64,000 nucleotides of DNA from Bolinopsis microptera. Its lineage: Eukaryota; Ctenophora; Tentaculata; Lobata; Bolinopsidae. Position 1 is the stretch's first letter; each line of letters opens with the position of its first letter. The notes beneath the pieces were generated by a model, which was given only the letters and a program-made list of their open reading frames with translations, ran no database searches and was not told where the DNA came from. Shown in pieces: positions 12,112 through 26,258 of the stretch. Location of the stretch: NCBI RefSeq assembly GCF_026151205.1, contig NC_087076.1, forward strand, positions 19,275,919-19,339,918, written 5' to 3'. The position numbers and the translations under genes were made by a program.

Positions 12112-13188
12112 GGAATACAAGGAACACAAGGAATACAAATTCAAAATCTTAAGTTACAACAGTAACTGTTAAGATAATAACAATATCATAAGATTTAGAT
12201 TTATAATATTTTTATTTTAATATAATTTACTAAAAAGAAAAAGAAAGATTTTTTAAATAAATATTTTGTTTACAGTCCCCTTGTTAATGCTTGAGCCAGA
12301 AAGTCCACATACCGATATAGATAATTTCAGTACTTTGCGCTTTTAACCAGATATATTCAGTTGATTCTAATTTAATTATCATTGAATTGCGGTTAGGTTC
12401 TTCCATATTTTTAAAAATTTTATGATTTTGGGCCCACAGGTTTCTTGATTTAATGTCCTCTAAGACTGATGAAATGTTAGCTCTGCACAACCAGTGAAAT
12501 AATTTCCCTACGATTCAACTGTCGGTGAATTAATGTCACATTTGAAGGCCTATTGCAAGTGCCTTAGGTATAGCACAAAACTCCAGGAGTCCAGGGGCTG
12601 GAAGTAAAATTAATGTCAAAATAAGACCCTGAGAGTTTAGGCCGAACTGAAGTTTATTCAGGTTTGTTAATGAGTCAGGCATTGACTCATTGAATTTCGA
12701 TCTATGCCTTTTCTCTCCAACACTACTCAGTCTAAATTTAGAAAATGTAGCAGACTTCATGTTTACGTGGAATGTTTACTCTCTTTAACACACCACACGA
12801 AAGTGTTCACATTCCATTCGAAAGTAGACACGTACGGAAAATAAATTGCGTGAGCCCGTTAGTTTGTGTAGGTTTAGTTGCAGAATCGGGTAACTTTCTG
12901 TATGCGAATAATTTTGCAGTTAAAATCAGAATAATTGCGTGATCACACAATTCGCGATATTATGTCAGACCTAAAAGTTCAAATATTGAAATACCGCTCT
13001 TGTACAGTTGTCCTTTAAAAGTAAAATACAATTTTTAAGTAAAATAAAATAAGAAAAACGGACCCTGAAAATATATCTACGCTATTATCAATCTACGAAA
13101 TTCGTCGCATGTCATCAGTCATGTCAAATCTTGATTAGGAGATACCTACCTTGAGATTAGCAAGTTATTATGTTTCTCAACATTTCAG
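12112..13188. other. Gene-free stretch before the ABC transporter exons
   Basis: I looked for an upstream ABC transporter exon (second transmembrane domain) and found none in any frame. The sequence is AT-rich and has no repeat structure I can support. It is probably intronic if the transporter gene continues to the left. Confidence 0.4.
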
Positions 13189-16309
<3,121 letters not shown>

Positions 16310-16497
16310 CATACTTTAAAGAGCTAACATACTTCAAGATTTAGATTAATGAGATATTATTTGCTTGCTGTGCAGTTGGCTGGAGAGACTGGACTGTTGA
16401 GGATTGCACTTGTTCTAGAGAGTGTAGAAAAAGAGATTTGAGATGTCTAGGAAAGCAGGAAAATAGACGCAGTTGTCTGTAAGAGATGTAACTTAAT

Positions 16498-16542
16498 GCA
16501 ACTTAATTTGTATGGTACCTGCAACTTAATTTGTATGGTACC
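16498..16542. repeat. 22-bp tandem duplication after the transporter stop codon
   Basis: A unit built on GCAACTTAATTTGTATGGTACC is doubled, within the presumed 3' UTR. Confidence 0.7.
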
Positions 16543-16556
16543 TGTTATAGCAGGTA

Positions 16557-16708
16557 TGTTTTGAGACAGAAGTAACTACCCACACGCAACCTTTTAATAA
16601 CTCACGTAATTCGTATCAGAATTGTTCAAAAATTTCAGAGAAATTCTAATACGAATTACTTTAGTTATTAAAGGGTTGCGTGTGGGTAGTTACTTCTGGG
16701 CCACCCTG
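16557..16708. mobile_element. Mariner-like MITE (palindromic)
   Basis: The left arm from 16567 (CAGAAGTAACTACCCACACG) is the reverse complement of the right arm ending at 16700. The arms are about 55 bp and meet around 16630. The right terminus reads GGGCCACCCTG followed by TA, resembling mariner-type ends and TA targets. The left terminal 10 bp has decayed. A solo end of the same family lies at 45847-45894. Confidence 0.7.
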
Positions 16709-19003
16709 TATGATGAATTTTAATGAATTTATCGGAACCAAAAATGTTGGCAATATTTTATTGTATATCTAGTGCAACAGTTCAATACTTATGATAATAA
16801 TCCAGTTTCAATTAATTTCAATTTTAACTCGACAATTGTTTAATCGTTATTACCACAGAAAGACTGGTTGTATAAATTATAAAATTAAAAGTAGGATTTT
16901 ATAACGTTGAACTTGTATAGATGTTGAATGGATTATGTTTTTATATACTTGCTGTACAATTTAAAATTGACAATGTACATTTATCATGACTATGAAAAAA
17001 TATAGTTAGACTATAATGATTCTGGTGTGATGATTTGTCAGTGTTATTAACCACGGTACTAATTATAAGACAGGTGTTAGTTAATGCAAGTACCGGGCAA
17101 TAATCACCTTTCCCATGTCAATGATATTTAGTACTTTATTTCCTCCAAGAAATTATTAATTTAGAGCTCCTTTTGACTTGGCTAGAACTATACATGGGAG
17201 GCCCCGGTTATACAAAGAGAGTCTATCGAGCGCCTTAAAATTTGCTTTTAGGGAAATTCTTCATGCTAATTCGTATTTCATTCTTCATGGTATTGTGAAT
17301 TTAATCAAGACTTTCAATTTTGTTGGGTTGACACAAATTGATACAACAATGTAGAGCAAGAATATTGATCGACTAATAGTAGTACATTTAATGTACAAAA
17401 ACCTTATTACTAAAAAATTATCATATAACAATGGAAGTAAGATTTTTGTACTATACTAATTAATTGACACGGGAAAACATCTTCTCATAACCTATTTAAT
17501 GGAAATATCTTTGTCTCTAAATCTATGATGGTGCAATCACCTTTCAAAGTCTCTAAGCAATGGTGCAGGTGGAATGGAGTATCACAGTGTCTCGACCTTT
17601 AACAGGTTGGCCGTCACGAATTGTGGAGGAAGTCTGGTCTGAAAACAATATCTTTTAACTATCGTGTTCAAACAATTTATAACGTAGCCAACTGGAAAAC
17701 TACTTTAAACTTGCACGTGTAAATATTAATATAAAAGGAAATGTCGAGTCTTACTCTATAATACAACAATTAATTAATTAAAATGGAATATATCTATTAT
17801 AGCAAGTAACAACACGGTATTAGCAGGAATTTTCGTGGATATGTGACCTGGAAAACGACAACGTAATTTTGTACAATAGATATTAATTGAGAATAAGGAA
17901 CTACGATAATCAACTACATTTTTATTATTCTTAGATCTAGCATGCTGAGACTAATAAATTAAGACAAAGAACTTACTGGATTATTGCGACTAGCAAGCTT
18001 ATCAAAACATAACGTGGCCGGTCCAAGTATCTGAACAACCCTATCGACTGTGCTGACCTAAAACTGACTCTTTCTCCTATTGTCATCCCCATGTATCGTC
18101 TCCGAACCTCACAGAGTCCTGAGTCTGCTGCTCATTATCGTTAAACTCTGCCGCTCATTATCCATTTTTACGATCCATAGACCACCGTCTGAGACTGTGA
18201 TTATAGGCTGATCTGCTATCAGGTGTTCTTTTGTGGTGTTCTGATTGGACACCTCCATGGAATGTCATCAACCGTGTCGAATTGTCGCTTCGTTAAACAC
18301 AAAAATATTTGTTTGTTAATCAAACTTAAGCCTCTTCTCTAATTCAGTTACACTTCTTATATAAATGATCTGCTAAACTTAAAGAGACATATCTTAAACA
18401 TAAAATCATTCAAGCACAGAATGACTGCAAATTTTCGAGGTTCATTATACTAGATAAATATTAATGAACATCAAAAACTTTTCGGATAGAATCAATAAGT
18501 ATATTGATGATAATTATTAGACAGAACCCATGATCAAAATTCCCGTAATAATATGGCAACTATAAACATTCTGTTACTTAAATATCACACCAGTCATCGT
18601 TAATACATTTTAATAATGTATTTTAATGTAAATTTCCAATTTTCAAGACTACCCAAATTTGCTCACAAAAAAATTAATTTGGTACAATACAGTGAATGTA
18701 GTGGTCAGAATATCCACAAATTTGTTCATCTAAAGATAATACCCTAATATGTTATTGTACGCTTTAAGAACCCAAAATTAACATTAAATCATATTGTTCA
18801 CGTCCACTCCAGTGGTCACAGGTCAGGAATTTATCCGATAGGATGGTGTTGAGAGATGACCATGCTTTTATCTTCCTTGAAATTCCTTGGCGTACCCTGC
18901 TGACTGAAAATAAATAGGAATCAAAGTATAGCAGGAATAATAAAATCCAATCCAGTGCAAATATCGGCTACAAGTACAACAATGAACATAATATTGCTAT
19001 GAA
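16709..19003. other. Gene-free stretch
   Basis: AT-rich sequence with no supportable ORF, repeat or RNA gene. The first part may be 3' UTR of the ABC transporter. Confidence 0.5.
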
Positions 19004-19250
19004 GATAAGGCAATAGCGAAACGTTTCAATGCATACTTCTCTAATATACAATATAGCAACCAACCTCAAATCAGGTATAAAAAAGAAGCATCTAAGGGGT
19101 CGTTCACATATTACGTAATCATTTTTTGAAACATTTTTCCCCCCCCCCCCCCCCCTCCGTACTCAGTTTTACAAACAGCTATTATGTCAAAATTACACTA
19201 GCGTAATCATTCGGAAACCCCCCCCCCCCCTCAGCTGATTACGTAATATG

Positions 19251-21554
19251 GAATTAAACTGGAATTAAACTGGAATTAAACTTGAAATTACCAAGGAGAA
19301 CACTAACGGACTCGTTTTGGCTATACATCAATTCATAAATAAGTTCATATATGAAACAAAAGCCGAATAAAAGTATGAAAATAAAATCTTAAAATTTAAC
19401 CGCGTTACAATATCACGAAGTGGAAATAAAATCAAATATAATACTATAATTTAAATGCTAATAGAAATTCTGGATGTGTGCATAAAAGCAAGTCCAAGGA
19501 GATATGTTAAACTACATAAGGTGATGAGACGTTGAAGGAGATGAGTAGGGGACGTGAAGCGAGGATTAGGACTTAATCATAGGATTTCGAAGGTTTGAAG
19601 AGTCTGTTAGGTGGTGATTGCTAGGACTTCATAGGAGGTGATAACTAGGACTTCTTTTCAGGAGGATGTCGAAGGTGAAAGGATTCTGTGAGGTACTTTC
19701 CAAATTCAGTAGCATGGAATGAGTTCATGATGGCCCCATATTCTTTGAGCATTATGAGGCTTTTAAGGTTGTCTGAGAGGTTGGACCGGAGGGAGTTGTA
19801 GCTGGGGCATTCATTTATAACGTGGTCCTCGGTTTCAAGGATAGGTGTTTCAAAGAATGGTAGTTCTTCGAAGAACCGCATGACGTCGGTGTCTGAGGAG
19901 CAGCAAAAGCGACATGTTTTCAGTGCTGTGTTGTAGCGATCTCCAGTGTAGCGACCTTTCTCAATCCTCAGATCGTGACTGCTAGATCGAAGTTTTGCAA
20001 TGTTAGCTCTTTTGACCCTGCATGGGAGCTGTAAGTACAGTTCTTCACCAAACTCAGCTTTGACCACAGTGTAGAATGAAATTTTAGGCTGGTTGTGAAG
20101 ATCCTTCTTCCAGTGGTTGACAAATGTTTCGTGTATGTGTTCACGAGCCGCAAGGGTGTGGGGTAGGTGTGGCTTAGCGACAGTGCTCGTCTTGATGATA
20201 GTAGACCATGCATCATACCAGGTAAGGTTCAGTTGTTTCTGTTCCTGAAATGTATGGTGCAAGAGGGTGTTCACGTTACCTACAACCGCTTGTGATGCTC
20301 TACAGAAGTAGGCAATACATTGAGGGAGGACGGTTACTGTCCAGGGGGTTCTACCTGTATCTCCGTAGCAGAAGTTGTTATTTGCCTTTTTGTGGACACC
20401 CAATATCCATTTAAGAATTTTCAAGTGAGTAGTTTCAAGAGCATCTTTTGCTGCTGCTTTGGGAAGACTCGCTTCTTGATTTTTTGAGAGGATGGCTTTC
20501 ACGATGTTGGTTGATGGCAGCCAAATAGGGCATCCATATGTGGCCACTGGCTTGACTAAGCTATCAATGAGTTTTAGCATCGTGCTAGTGGTAAGGGCTC
20601 TCGTGTCAATAGTTCGTCTCAGAGAGAAGAATGAGCGAAGAGCTTTCTTCCTAAGTTCATCGATTGCTTGCTTGAAGGAACCGTTCAGGGAGAACTGGAT
20701 TCCTAGATAGCAGTATTTTCTGACGGGTGCGATGTCCAAGTTGCCTAGTTTGAAGCCGTAAGCACATTTCAGTATTCGTGAGCTTGTGTTAAAGACCATC
20801 ACGCTGGTTTTGTTGATATTCACAGACAGCTCCCACTTTTCAGCATAGTCATGCAAGCAATTGAGCAGTTTCTGTAAGCTGCCCGCATCCAGCGCTAAGA
20901 GTACCAGGTCATCTGCCCATAGGAGGTGACTTACTTTTACACCGTTTAATAAAGGTACATCCAATTCCTCGATTTGTTCAAGTCTGATCGAGAGCTCGTG
21001 GATATAGAGTTTGAAGAGCTCGGGAGACATTAGGTGTCCTTGTTCTGTGCCGATGGTGACGTCAATGGCTGCGGATAGCTTTTGAATCAGCTTGACTCGG
21101 GTTGAAGAGTTCTTGTACATGTGGCTGATGCAGTCGAAGAATTTGCCTGTTATGCCCATGTTTCCCAGCTTGAACAGGAGTGCTTCCCTGCATACGCTAT
21201 CGAAAGCCTTGCGGTAGTCGACAAAGCAGGCAAAAAGTCGCTTCTTCTCTTTCTTGGTGTATTTCTCAATAATGGTATTCAAGGTGAGTAAGTGGTCGTT
21301 ACATTGGGCTCCCCTCCTGAATCCAAGTTGATACGGTCGGTCCGGACAGGCTGTTTCTCTAAATTCGATCAGCCGTTTAAGGAGAAGGTTCGAGAAGAGT
21401 TTGCCGAGACAGCTCCCAATAGTAATAGCCCGATAGTTATCAGGGTTTTGCCGGTCACCCTTTTTATGGAGGGGAGTTGTGATCGAGTTGTTCCAGGGGT
21501 AAGTTCCATGCTGGAGGCAGGCATTAAAGAGTTTTACCACGACGAGTTGAAGTG
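19251..21554 (-). mobile_element. 5'-truncated LINE inserted in the MITE
   Basis: A 6-bp target duplication AATATG flanks it (19245-19250 and 21555-21560). The 3' end lies at low coordinates and is a tandem repeat of an 11-bp unit, GGAATTAAACT on the plus strand, three copies at 19250-19283, rather than poly(A). CR1/L2-type LINEs often end in short tandem repeats. The 5' end is truncated in the RT fingers, in frame. Confidence 0.85.
19645..21552 (-). CDS. LINE reverse transcriptase, N-terminally truncated but open
   Basis: About 635 residues open from the truncation point to the stop. Numbering from GTG at 21540: residues 1-60 are RT fingers (GTYPWNNSITTPLHKKGD, then NYRAI). Asp108 lies in FVDYRKAFD, GTEQGHLMSPELF is at about 164-176, and the catalytic W-A-D-D is at 208-211. 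A C-terminal zinc-binding pattern, CRFC followed about 30 residues later by HVINECPSY, matches that seen after the RT in several LINE clades. No endonuclease remains because the copy is 5'-truncated. There are no stops or frameshifts, so insertion was recent or the copy is young. Exact clade is not assigned. Confidence 0.88.
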   Translation of the reverse strand, partial: LQLVVVKLFNACLQHGTYPWNNSITTPLHKKGDRQNPDNYRAITIGSCLGKLFSNLLLKRLIEFRETACPDRPYQLGFRRGAQCNDHLLTLNTIIEKYTKKEKKRLFACFVDYRKAFDSVCREALLFKLGNMGITGKFFDCISHMYKNSSTRVKLIQKLSAAIDVTIGTEQGHLMSPELFKLYIHELSIRLEQIEELDVPLLNGVKVSHLLWADDLVLLALDAGSLQKLLNCLHDYAEKWELSVNINKTSVMVFNTSSRILKCAYGFKLGNLDIAPVRKYCYLGIQFSLNGSFKQAIDELRKKALRSFFSLRRTIDTRALTTSTMLKLIDSLVKPVATYGCPIWLPSTNIVKAILSKNQEASLPKAAAKDALETTHLKILKWILGVHKKANNNFCYGDTGRTPWTVTVLPQCIAYFCRASQAVVGNVNTLLHHTFQEQKQLNLTWYDAWSTIIKTSTVAKPHLPHTLAAREHIHETFVNHWKKDLHNQPKISFYTVVKAEFGEELYLQLPCRVKRANIAKLRSSSHDLRIEKGRYTGDRYNTALKTCRFCCSSDTDVMRFFEELPFFETPILETEDHVINECPSYNSLRSNLSDNLKSLIMLKEYGAIMNSFHATEFGKYLTESFHLRHPPEKKS

Positions 21555-21929
21555 AATATGTGAACGACCCCTAATAGTTATGGATCCTTTATGCCGAGGC
21601 AAAGTGAAAATGCTATCCACCTGAAAGCTGTAAGTACTGAAGAAGTATCTCAAATCATAGGGAAACCGAAAAACAAGACAACCCTAGACACTAAAATGTC
21701 TGCTCTCAAGTTAGCATCATCAAGTAGTTCCAGATTTAACAGTACACTAGCTCATATATTATCTGCCTCACTCAATGACATGAATGAGGGCATATTTCCT
21801 ACCCAGCTAAAGCTGGCGCGTGTCGTACCTATGGCTATTCACAAAGGTGGACTCACTTATAGAACTGATGTGGCTAATTTCGCTGTTTCCCTACAGTTCC
21901 CTCCGGAACAGTCTGACTCTCAATCCTAG

Positions 21930-22465
21930 CTCGCTGGTTGGAAACTGGTTTAGGTTAAAGTGTGTGGAGTAGTCTTTAACAGATACTGAAGTTAAGTGGA
22001 GCTGTTCAGGACGCCACTGTAGTCGATATGGCCTGCTGTTACGCAGCAAAGCAGCTGTAAAACCAACAGGTACATTTTAGAGTTTGAGAAATGTGATGGT
22101 TGAAGAAAGACTGCGCTTTTAAATTAAATGTATAAAACAATTGAAATATATTGTAGCAGATCTTTAGGAAATTAGTGTAAGATTTTGTATAAAGAATAGC
22201 AACTGAGGCCGAGGTGTCAAATCATGTCGGTTAAAATTTGATAATATTTAACCGCCCTACCATCTGCCGATTTGATAAATTAATCAACTTGGTGAACAAT
22301 CGTACCATTTCACCGTTGCTATGTGTTTTCATTGGGGACAGCTACATTACATAAAACGCTGAAGTAATATTTCAGCTATAATGCCTTTTAGTTTTACGGT
22401 TTTGGATTTTTTAAAATTTTGTCTCTACCAAACTGCAGTTTTACTGGTACTTCACCCATACTAAA
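21930..22465. other. Gene-free stretch
   Basis: No gene or repeat is supported. It may contain decayed continuation of the plus-strand LINE, but I cannot align it. Confidence 0.4.
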
Positions 22466-22584
22466 ATACTACAGTACTACTACAGTACTACTACAGTACT
22501 ACTATAGTACTACTACAGTTATACTACTACAGTACTACTACATGTACAGTACTACTACAGTACTACTACAGTACTACTACTACT
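22466..22584. repeat. Imperfect ACAGTACTACT microsatellite
   Basis: About 120 bp made of TACTAC and CAGTAC words in irregular alternation, for example CAGTACTACTACAGTACTAC. Confidence 0.85.
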
Positions 22585-23625
22585 GAGATACTAGTAAATA
22601 GGAAAGATCAGTCTTGGAGGATGAAGGAGGTTTGGAATAGCTCATGTAATGTCCGCATAATCTCATAATACCTCTGCGCGAAGTGGGCAGTGGCTAACGG
22701 AGAGGAAGGGGCGTCTAAAATGACGTAATCTCATGTAAATGATCCCCAGGAATATTTTCTGCCGTCTTTATTGTGGCTCCAAAAAGGATAGCACAACTAC
22801 CTAAGGATAAAGCCGCATCAATGACCAAAAATACTCGCTTTATTCCACGACTAATGGTGCAGCACGATTCAGTATATCACTTTTCGTCCTATTCCTAAAA
22901 ATAGCCCTGCTTGAACATTGAAGAAACCGATCAGATTTTAGATCATTTTTATTTCTTGCCGCGCGCCAATAGCTGCCCCTCAACAAAAAATATAATGAGC
23001 AAAAAACTACATTATATTTATTATCTATATATTTATCTATATATTATAAATATATTTATTATATTATCTATATATTTATTTATCGCAGCTGCCCTCAGAA
23101 GCATCCGGATTAACTTGAATAACCCTGGAATAGTCTCCACGATGAGCCGTTCCTTCTCCGGACAAAAGACTTGGTGTATTTTGAATTTGAATTTAAATAT
23201 GCGTATATAGAGTGAGGGGCCTTGTGGCGGTTCGGTCTAGTTAGCTGGCATCATGAATAACAGCTGTGATCATTAAAATATGACCGCCTCCAGCAATAAT
23301 GACGACAACTCTTTAGCTTAGAAGAATATTTTTATTTTGCAGTAGTCTAACTTCAACTGTTCAAGAGTTTTCTAAAAACCGAGAAAAGGTGCCATTTCTA
23401 AAAAGGGTCCGTTCGTTTCGTTTGTCCAGCAAATGTCCAGACGTCCATATGACGTAACATCGATGAAGATTGAAGATTGTAGAAATAGAGTAGGTTCCAT
23501 GCCACAAAAATGAAAAAAAAGCTTATCTGCCCCAATACTTTCATTTTCTTTTGCATGGAAATTGATAGGGCTTAGATAAACAGCAGCTAGTGTTATTATT
23601 CCGGACAAGAAATCTGAGGTTTGTG

Positions 23626-23885
23626 CAGTGGCGTAACGAAGGGCCCCGCTGACCCCTCTGTGCGGGGGGGGGGGGGGGGGGGGGGGCCAAATCGTCGTTT
23701 GAATGTGGGACAATTTCGAAAACTTAACTAAAGTACTAGCAAAACTGTGCGTTTTGCTCTAGATATACACTATCTAAAATCACCTAATTTGTTCAATTTT
23801 AGGGAGGGGCAACAAAAGGGGAGGGGCGCCGACAGGGGGCGCTTTTTCGGCGGGGGTGGCGCCAACAGGCAACGTTACGCCATTG
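23626..23885. mobile_element. hAT-like MITE with 8-bp target duplication
   Basis: Terminal repeats CAGTGGCGTAACG (23626) and CGTTACGCCATTG (23885) are complementary with one mismatch. The 8-bp duplication GGTTTGTG flanks both sides (23618-23625 and 23886-23893), the hAT hallmark. It is absent from the paralogous site near 32205. The 260-bp body is G-rich and non-coding. Confidence 0.85.
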
Positions 23886-24427
23886 GGTTTGTGAGTGGCT
23901 GAGCTACTTCTTAGAGCGGAGAGGTGTGTTTTTAGTAGTTTTAAAGGTCACCACGACCGTTATTTCTACAGAATGAAAACCACTCGTATAAAACTTGGTT
24001 GCCATGAGTCTATAATATAATACGTATTGGACGAAGGGACACTCAGGGCGCTATAAATGTAGACTGAGGTCACTTGTCAGATACCTCTTTAACGAGAACA
24101 AGTCTTTAAACCAAGCTGTTGTTAATGTTACAGTTAAGCAGGAAAAACCGGCCTAAAGATTACTCAGCTGACTGTTAATATTATAAAGTGTGTGAGATCA
24201 TCATATTTTGGGAAGGACATTAGGCAACCCTTGCTTTAACAGAATAATGATTCTTGCTTTAATCATGTCTACGTAGAATTTGTTTTTCTTATCGGAGCAT
24301 TAGCTCACGCGATAGCTCACATTGTACTTGAAATGAACACATATCTATATCACATCAAATTCCGAAAACAAGGTCATTATATTTATTATCTTGGCTGTAT
24401 AATTATGAGCGTTACGTCGAATTTGGT

Positions 24428-24438
24428 TATATAAAAAG
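24428..24438 (+). promoter_or_regulatory. Putative TATA box of secreted-protein gene copy 1
   Basis: TATATAAAAAG lies 134 bp upstream of the ATG at 24562. In copy 2 the aligned sequence is deleted (GGTCATACCAAAGCTG). Upstream ATGs near 24450 open a short frame in the leader. Promoter function is inferred. Confidence 0.4.
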
Positions 24439-24561
24439 ATAAAAGCTGAAATGTCAGAAATGATGTCAGTTAACTGTAATTTGTGATTTTTCCTTTTAAG
24501 GGTACATTGTCATTAGGGAACTTATGTGCAGTTATTGTAGAAATGTAGGTTACAAGATTCG

Positions 24562-25517
24562 ATGGTATTGACGGTGATCAAACTGACGATCAGTTTGAGG
24601 ATAATTCTCCAGCTTTCCTTCGCTAATTTTCTCGGTAAGAGAATTTAAAATAAGATGTTTTACAAACTTATGATCCGAGGTTATACCAGGCTAAGCCCTC
24701 CAAATATTATTAGAAATGCTTTATTTATATATAGGAAATTCTTATCAATGATGAAAGGGTCTTTCGAAAAAATAAGAAAAAGGATAACACGGGACCCAAT
24801 TGATAAATTATGATCATAAATTCCAATACCGTTTTTCAACTCAGAGTGGAAGGTTCCCAAGACGAAATTTTCTTATGACCAGCACTTAAAATATTTGGAC
24901 CAAACCACACTTGCTTCACTAGACTTGGTACCTATCAACATTAAGTCTATTCTACTGATGAAACTAGAACAAACAGGTCCCTACGATCCAAACGGCGGCC
25001 GCGGCGATCTAGAGATATATTTCACGTTGTACAATCCGGATGGGAAATATCTTGCCTTCGGCAACATTTACTACAGGTAAGAAAAACGAGTTATGTTGTG
25101 GGCTATTGGAATTATTTGTCTATTAGTATTGAGGAAAACTTCATTCTGATGCATAATGGTAATGTTAAAGAACTTTTAAAATTTGATTTACTACACAGAT
25201 TTCGGGAGCACGGCGTAGATGGTGGTGGAATAGCAATTGGGATTTCCCGATATAATCGAAGATATTATAACAGTTGTATTCGCGATTACCTGGCCAACAT
25301 GGTCGCCTGGAACTTTTCTGCAGAGTCATATCGGAATAATGTTGTGGCAAATGGAACTATCAAAGTATTTACTAAAGGGAATGGTGGGAGTTTCGACCGA
25401 GGAGAGTGGATTGCAGCAGTTAAAGGAGCTACCCAAGTCATCATATCAATAGAGAAAGGGCTGAGTTATGTAAAGACTCAATACAGACGCGTAACGCAAG
25501 GTTTTACAATAACTTAA
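24562..25517 (+). CDS. Uncharacterised secreted protein, three exons, paralog 1
   Basis: Exons 24562-24634, 24845-25076 and 25199-25517, all GT-AG with compatible phases (1 and 2), encode 207 residues. Exon 1 gives a signal peptide (MVLTVIKLTISLRIILQL). The mature part starts near WKVPKTKFSYDQH, contains GPYDPNGG and YFTLYNPDGKYLAFG, and ends VKTQYRRVTQGFTIT. One N-glycosylation sequon (ANGT) is present, cysteines are few, and no transmembrane segment follows the signal peptide. AATAAA at 25574 follows the stop. I do not recognise the family; alternating hydrophobic segments suggest a beta-rich fold. Paralog 2 at 39851-40815 has the same exon structure, and the indels between them are whole codons. 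That supports real coding function. Exon 1 is the least certain part. Confidence 0.72.
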
Positions 25518-25579
25518 ATTGTATCATTTTGTCGCTTTGACATCTAGACTTAAACTGCAGTCATTTCAAATCCAATAAA

Positions 25580-26258
25580 TCATTATTTATTACCACGATA
25601 AGGCCAGTTGGTAGATCACCGACCGGCTATAAGCCGGCTACTAACCGGCTATAAGCCGGTTAGTACGATAAGGATAACACTAACTCCCTTATCCACTAGG
25701 AGAGGAGGACTGTGTTGGTTACCCTGACGACTGCATAGCAGCACTGCTAGGTACAGAGAATAAATAATATCATGCAGTCGCTGTAAGATACAAAGGAAAA
25801 TACTAAAGTTAAAAAAGGCTAATTTAGGTTGGGGTAGTAGTAGTACAGGTGGTACAGGGTTCAGGGGTGCCGGTTTCCGGTGTATAGGCGAGGTTAACGG
25901 CAGGGCAGGGAAATTATTTTCAACCCACGGAACAAAAAAATTAAAAACAAAAAACAGAAAAGGAAAAACAGCTGATTAACTAAGATATCGTCAACATTAG
26001 AAACTCTAATCTCAGGACTAACTCTTATACCTGTCAGGATATCTCAATCTGTTCTCAGTCGAAATTGTGGATTATTCGAAAAAAAGGTAATTATATTCAG
26101 AACGATTATGTTTGTTTGCTTATAATTGAAACCCTAATTTATCATTTTATCAGTTCGTTAAACTTTGATCGTTACTGGGTGTTACAGCTGCTCTGGTGTA
26201 ATTTGTTTTTGTAAAATTTGTCAACAGTTGACAGTTTGGTAATCTCTATCTCATCATA
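25580..26258. other. Non-coding downstream part of duplication copy 1
   Basis: No gene. A short run based on CCGGCTATAAGCCGG at about 25620-25660 forms small palindromes. The rest (for example GGTACAGGGTTCAGGGGTGC) has a close match near 41030-41640. Confidence 0.6.

Larger units (their letters stand above)
19096..21571. mobile_element. Harbinger-like MITE with poly-C tracts, split by a LINE
   Basis: The left end (19096) reads GGGGTCGTTCACATATTACG. The right end (21571) is its complement, ending TGTGAACGACCCC. A 3-bp TAA duplication flanks it (19093-19095 and 21572-21574), as for PIF/Harbinger elements (TWA). The MITE body is 19096-19250 plus 21561-21571, about 166 bp without the insert. Two C runs (near 19139-19155 and 19218-19230) sit between the terminal repeats. 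No transposase is present. Confidence 0.75.
19004..21929 (+). pseudogene. Plus-strand CR1/jockey-like LINE fragment, interrupted
   Basis: Two segments, 19004-19092 and 21575-21929, join in one frame once the intervening MITE and one TAA target copy are skipped. The first segment reads DKAIAKRFNAYFSNI, the linker usually found before the reverse transcriptase domain. The second continues with VSTEEVSQIIGK and then SLNDMNEGIFPTQLKLARVV, the fingers region of a LINE RT. Homology ends near 21929. The GPDG and KKG motifs are eroded, and nothing more of the RT is visible to the right. It is an old, truncated copy. Confidence 0.75.
23314..24561. other. Non-coding part of duplication copy 1
   Basis: No gene. 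It includes the hAT-like MITE (23626-23885) and a run of G at about 23664-23687 inside it. From 24180 the sequence matches 38517 and 38799 (motif GTGTGAGATCATCATATTT). The last 135 bp hold the putative promoter of the secreted-protein gene. Confidence 0.5.

Noticed and set aside
19139..19230. Poly-C tracts as sequencing artefacts
   Set aside because: They sit symmetrically inside a MITE with terminal repeats and target duplication, so they are probably native, though run length may be imprecise.
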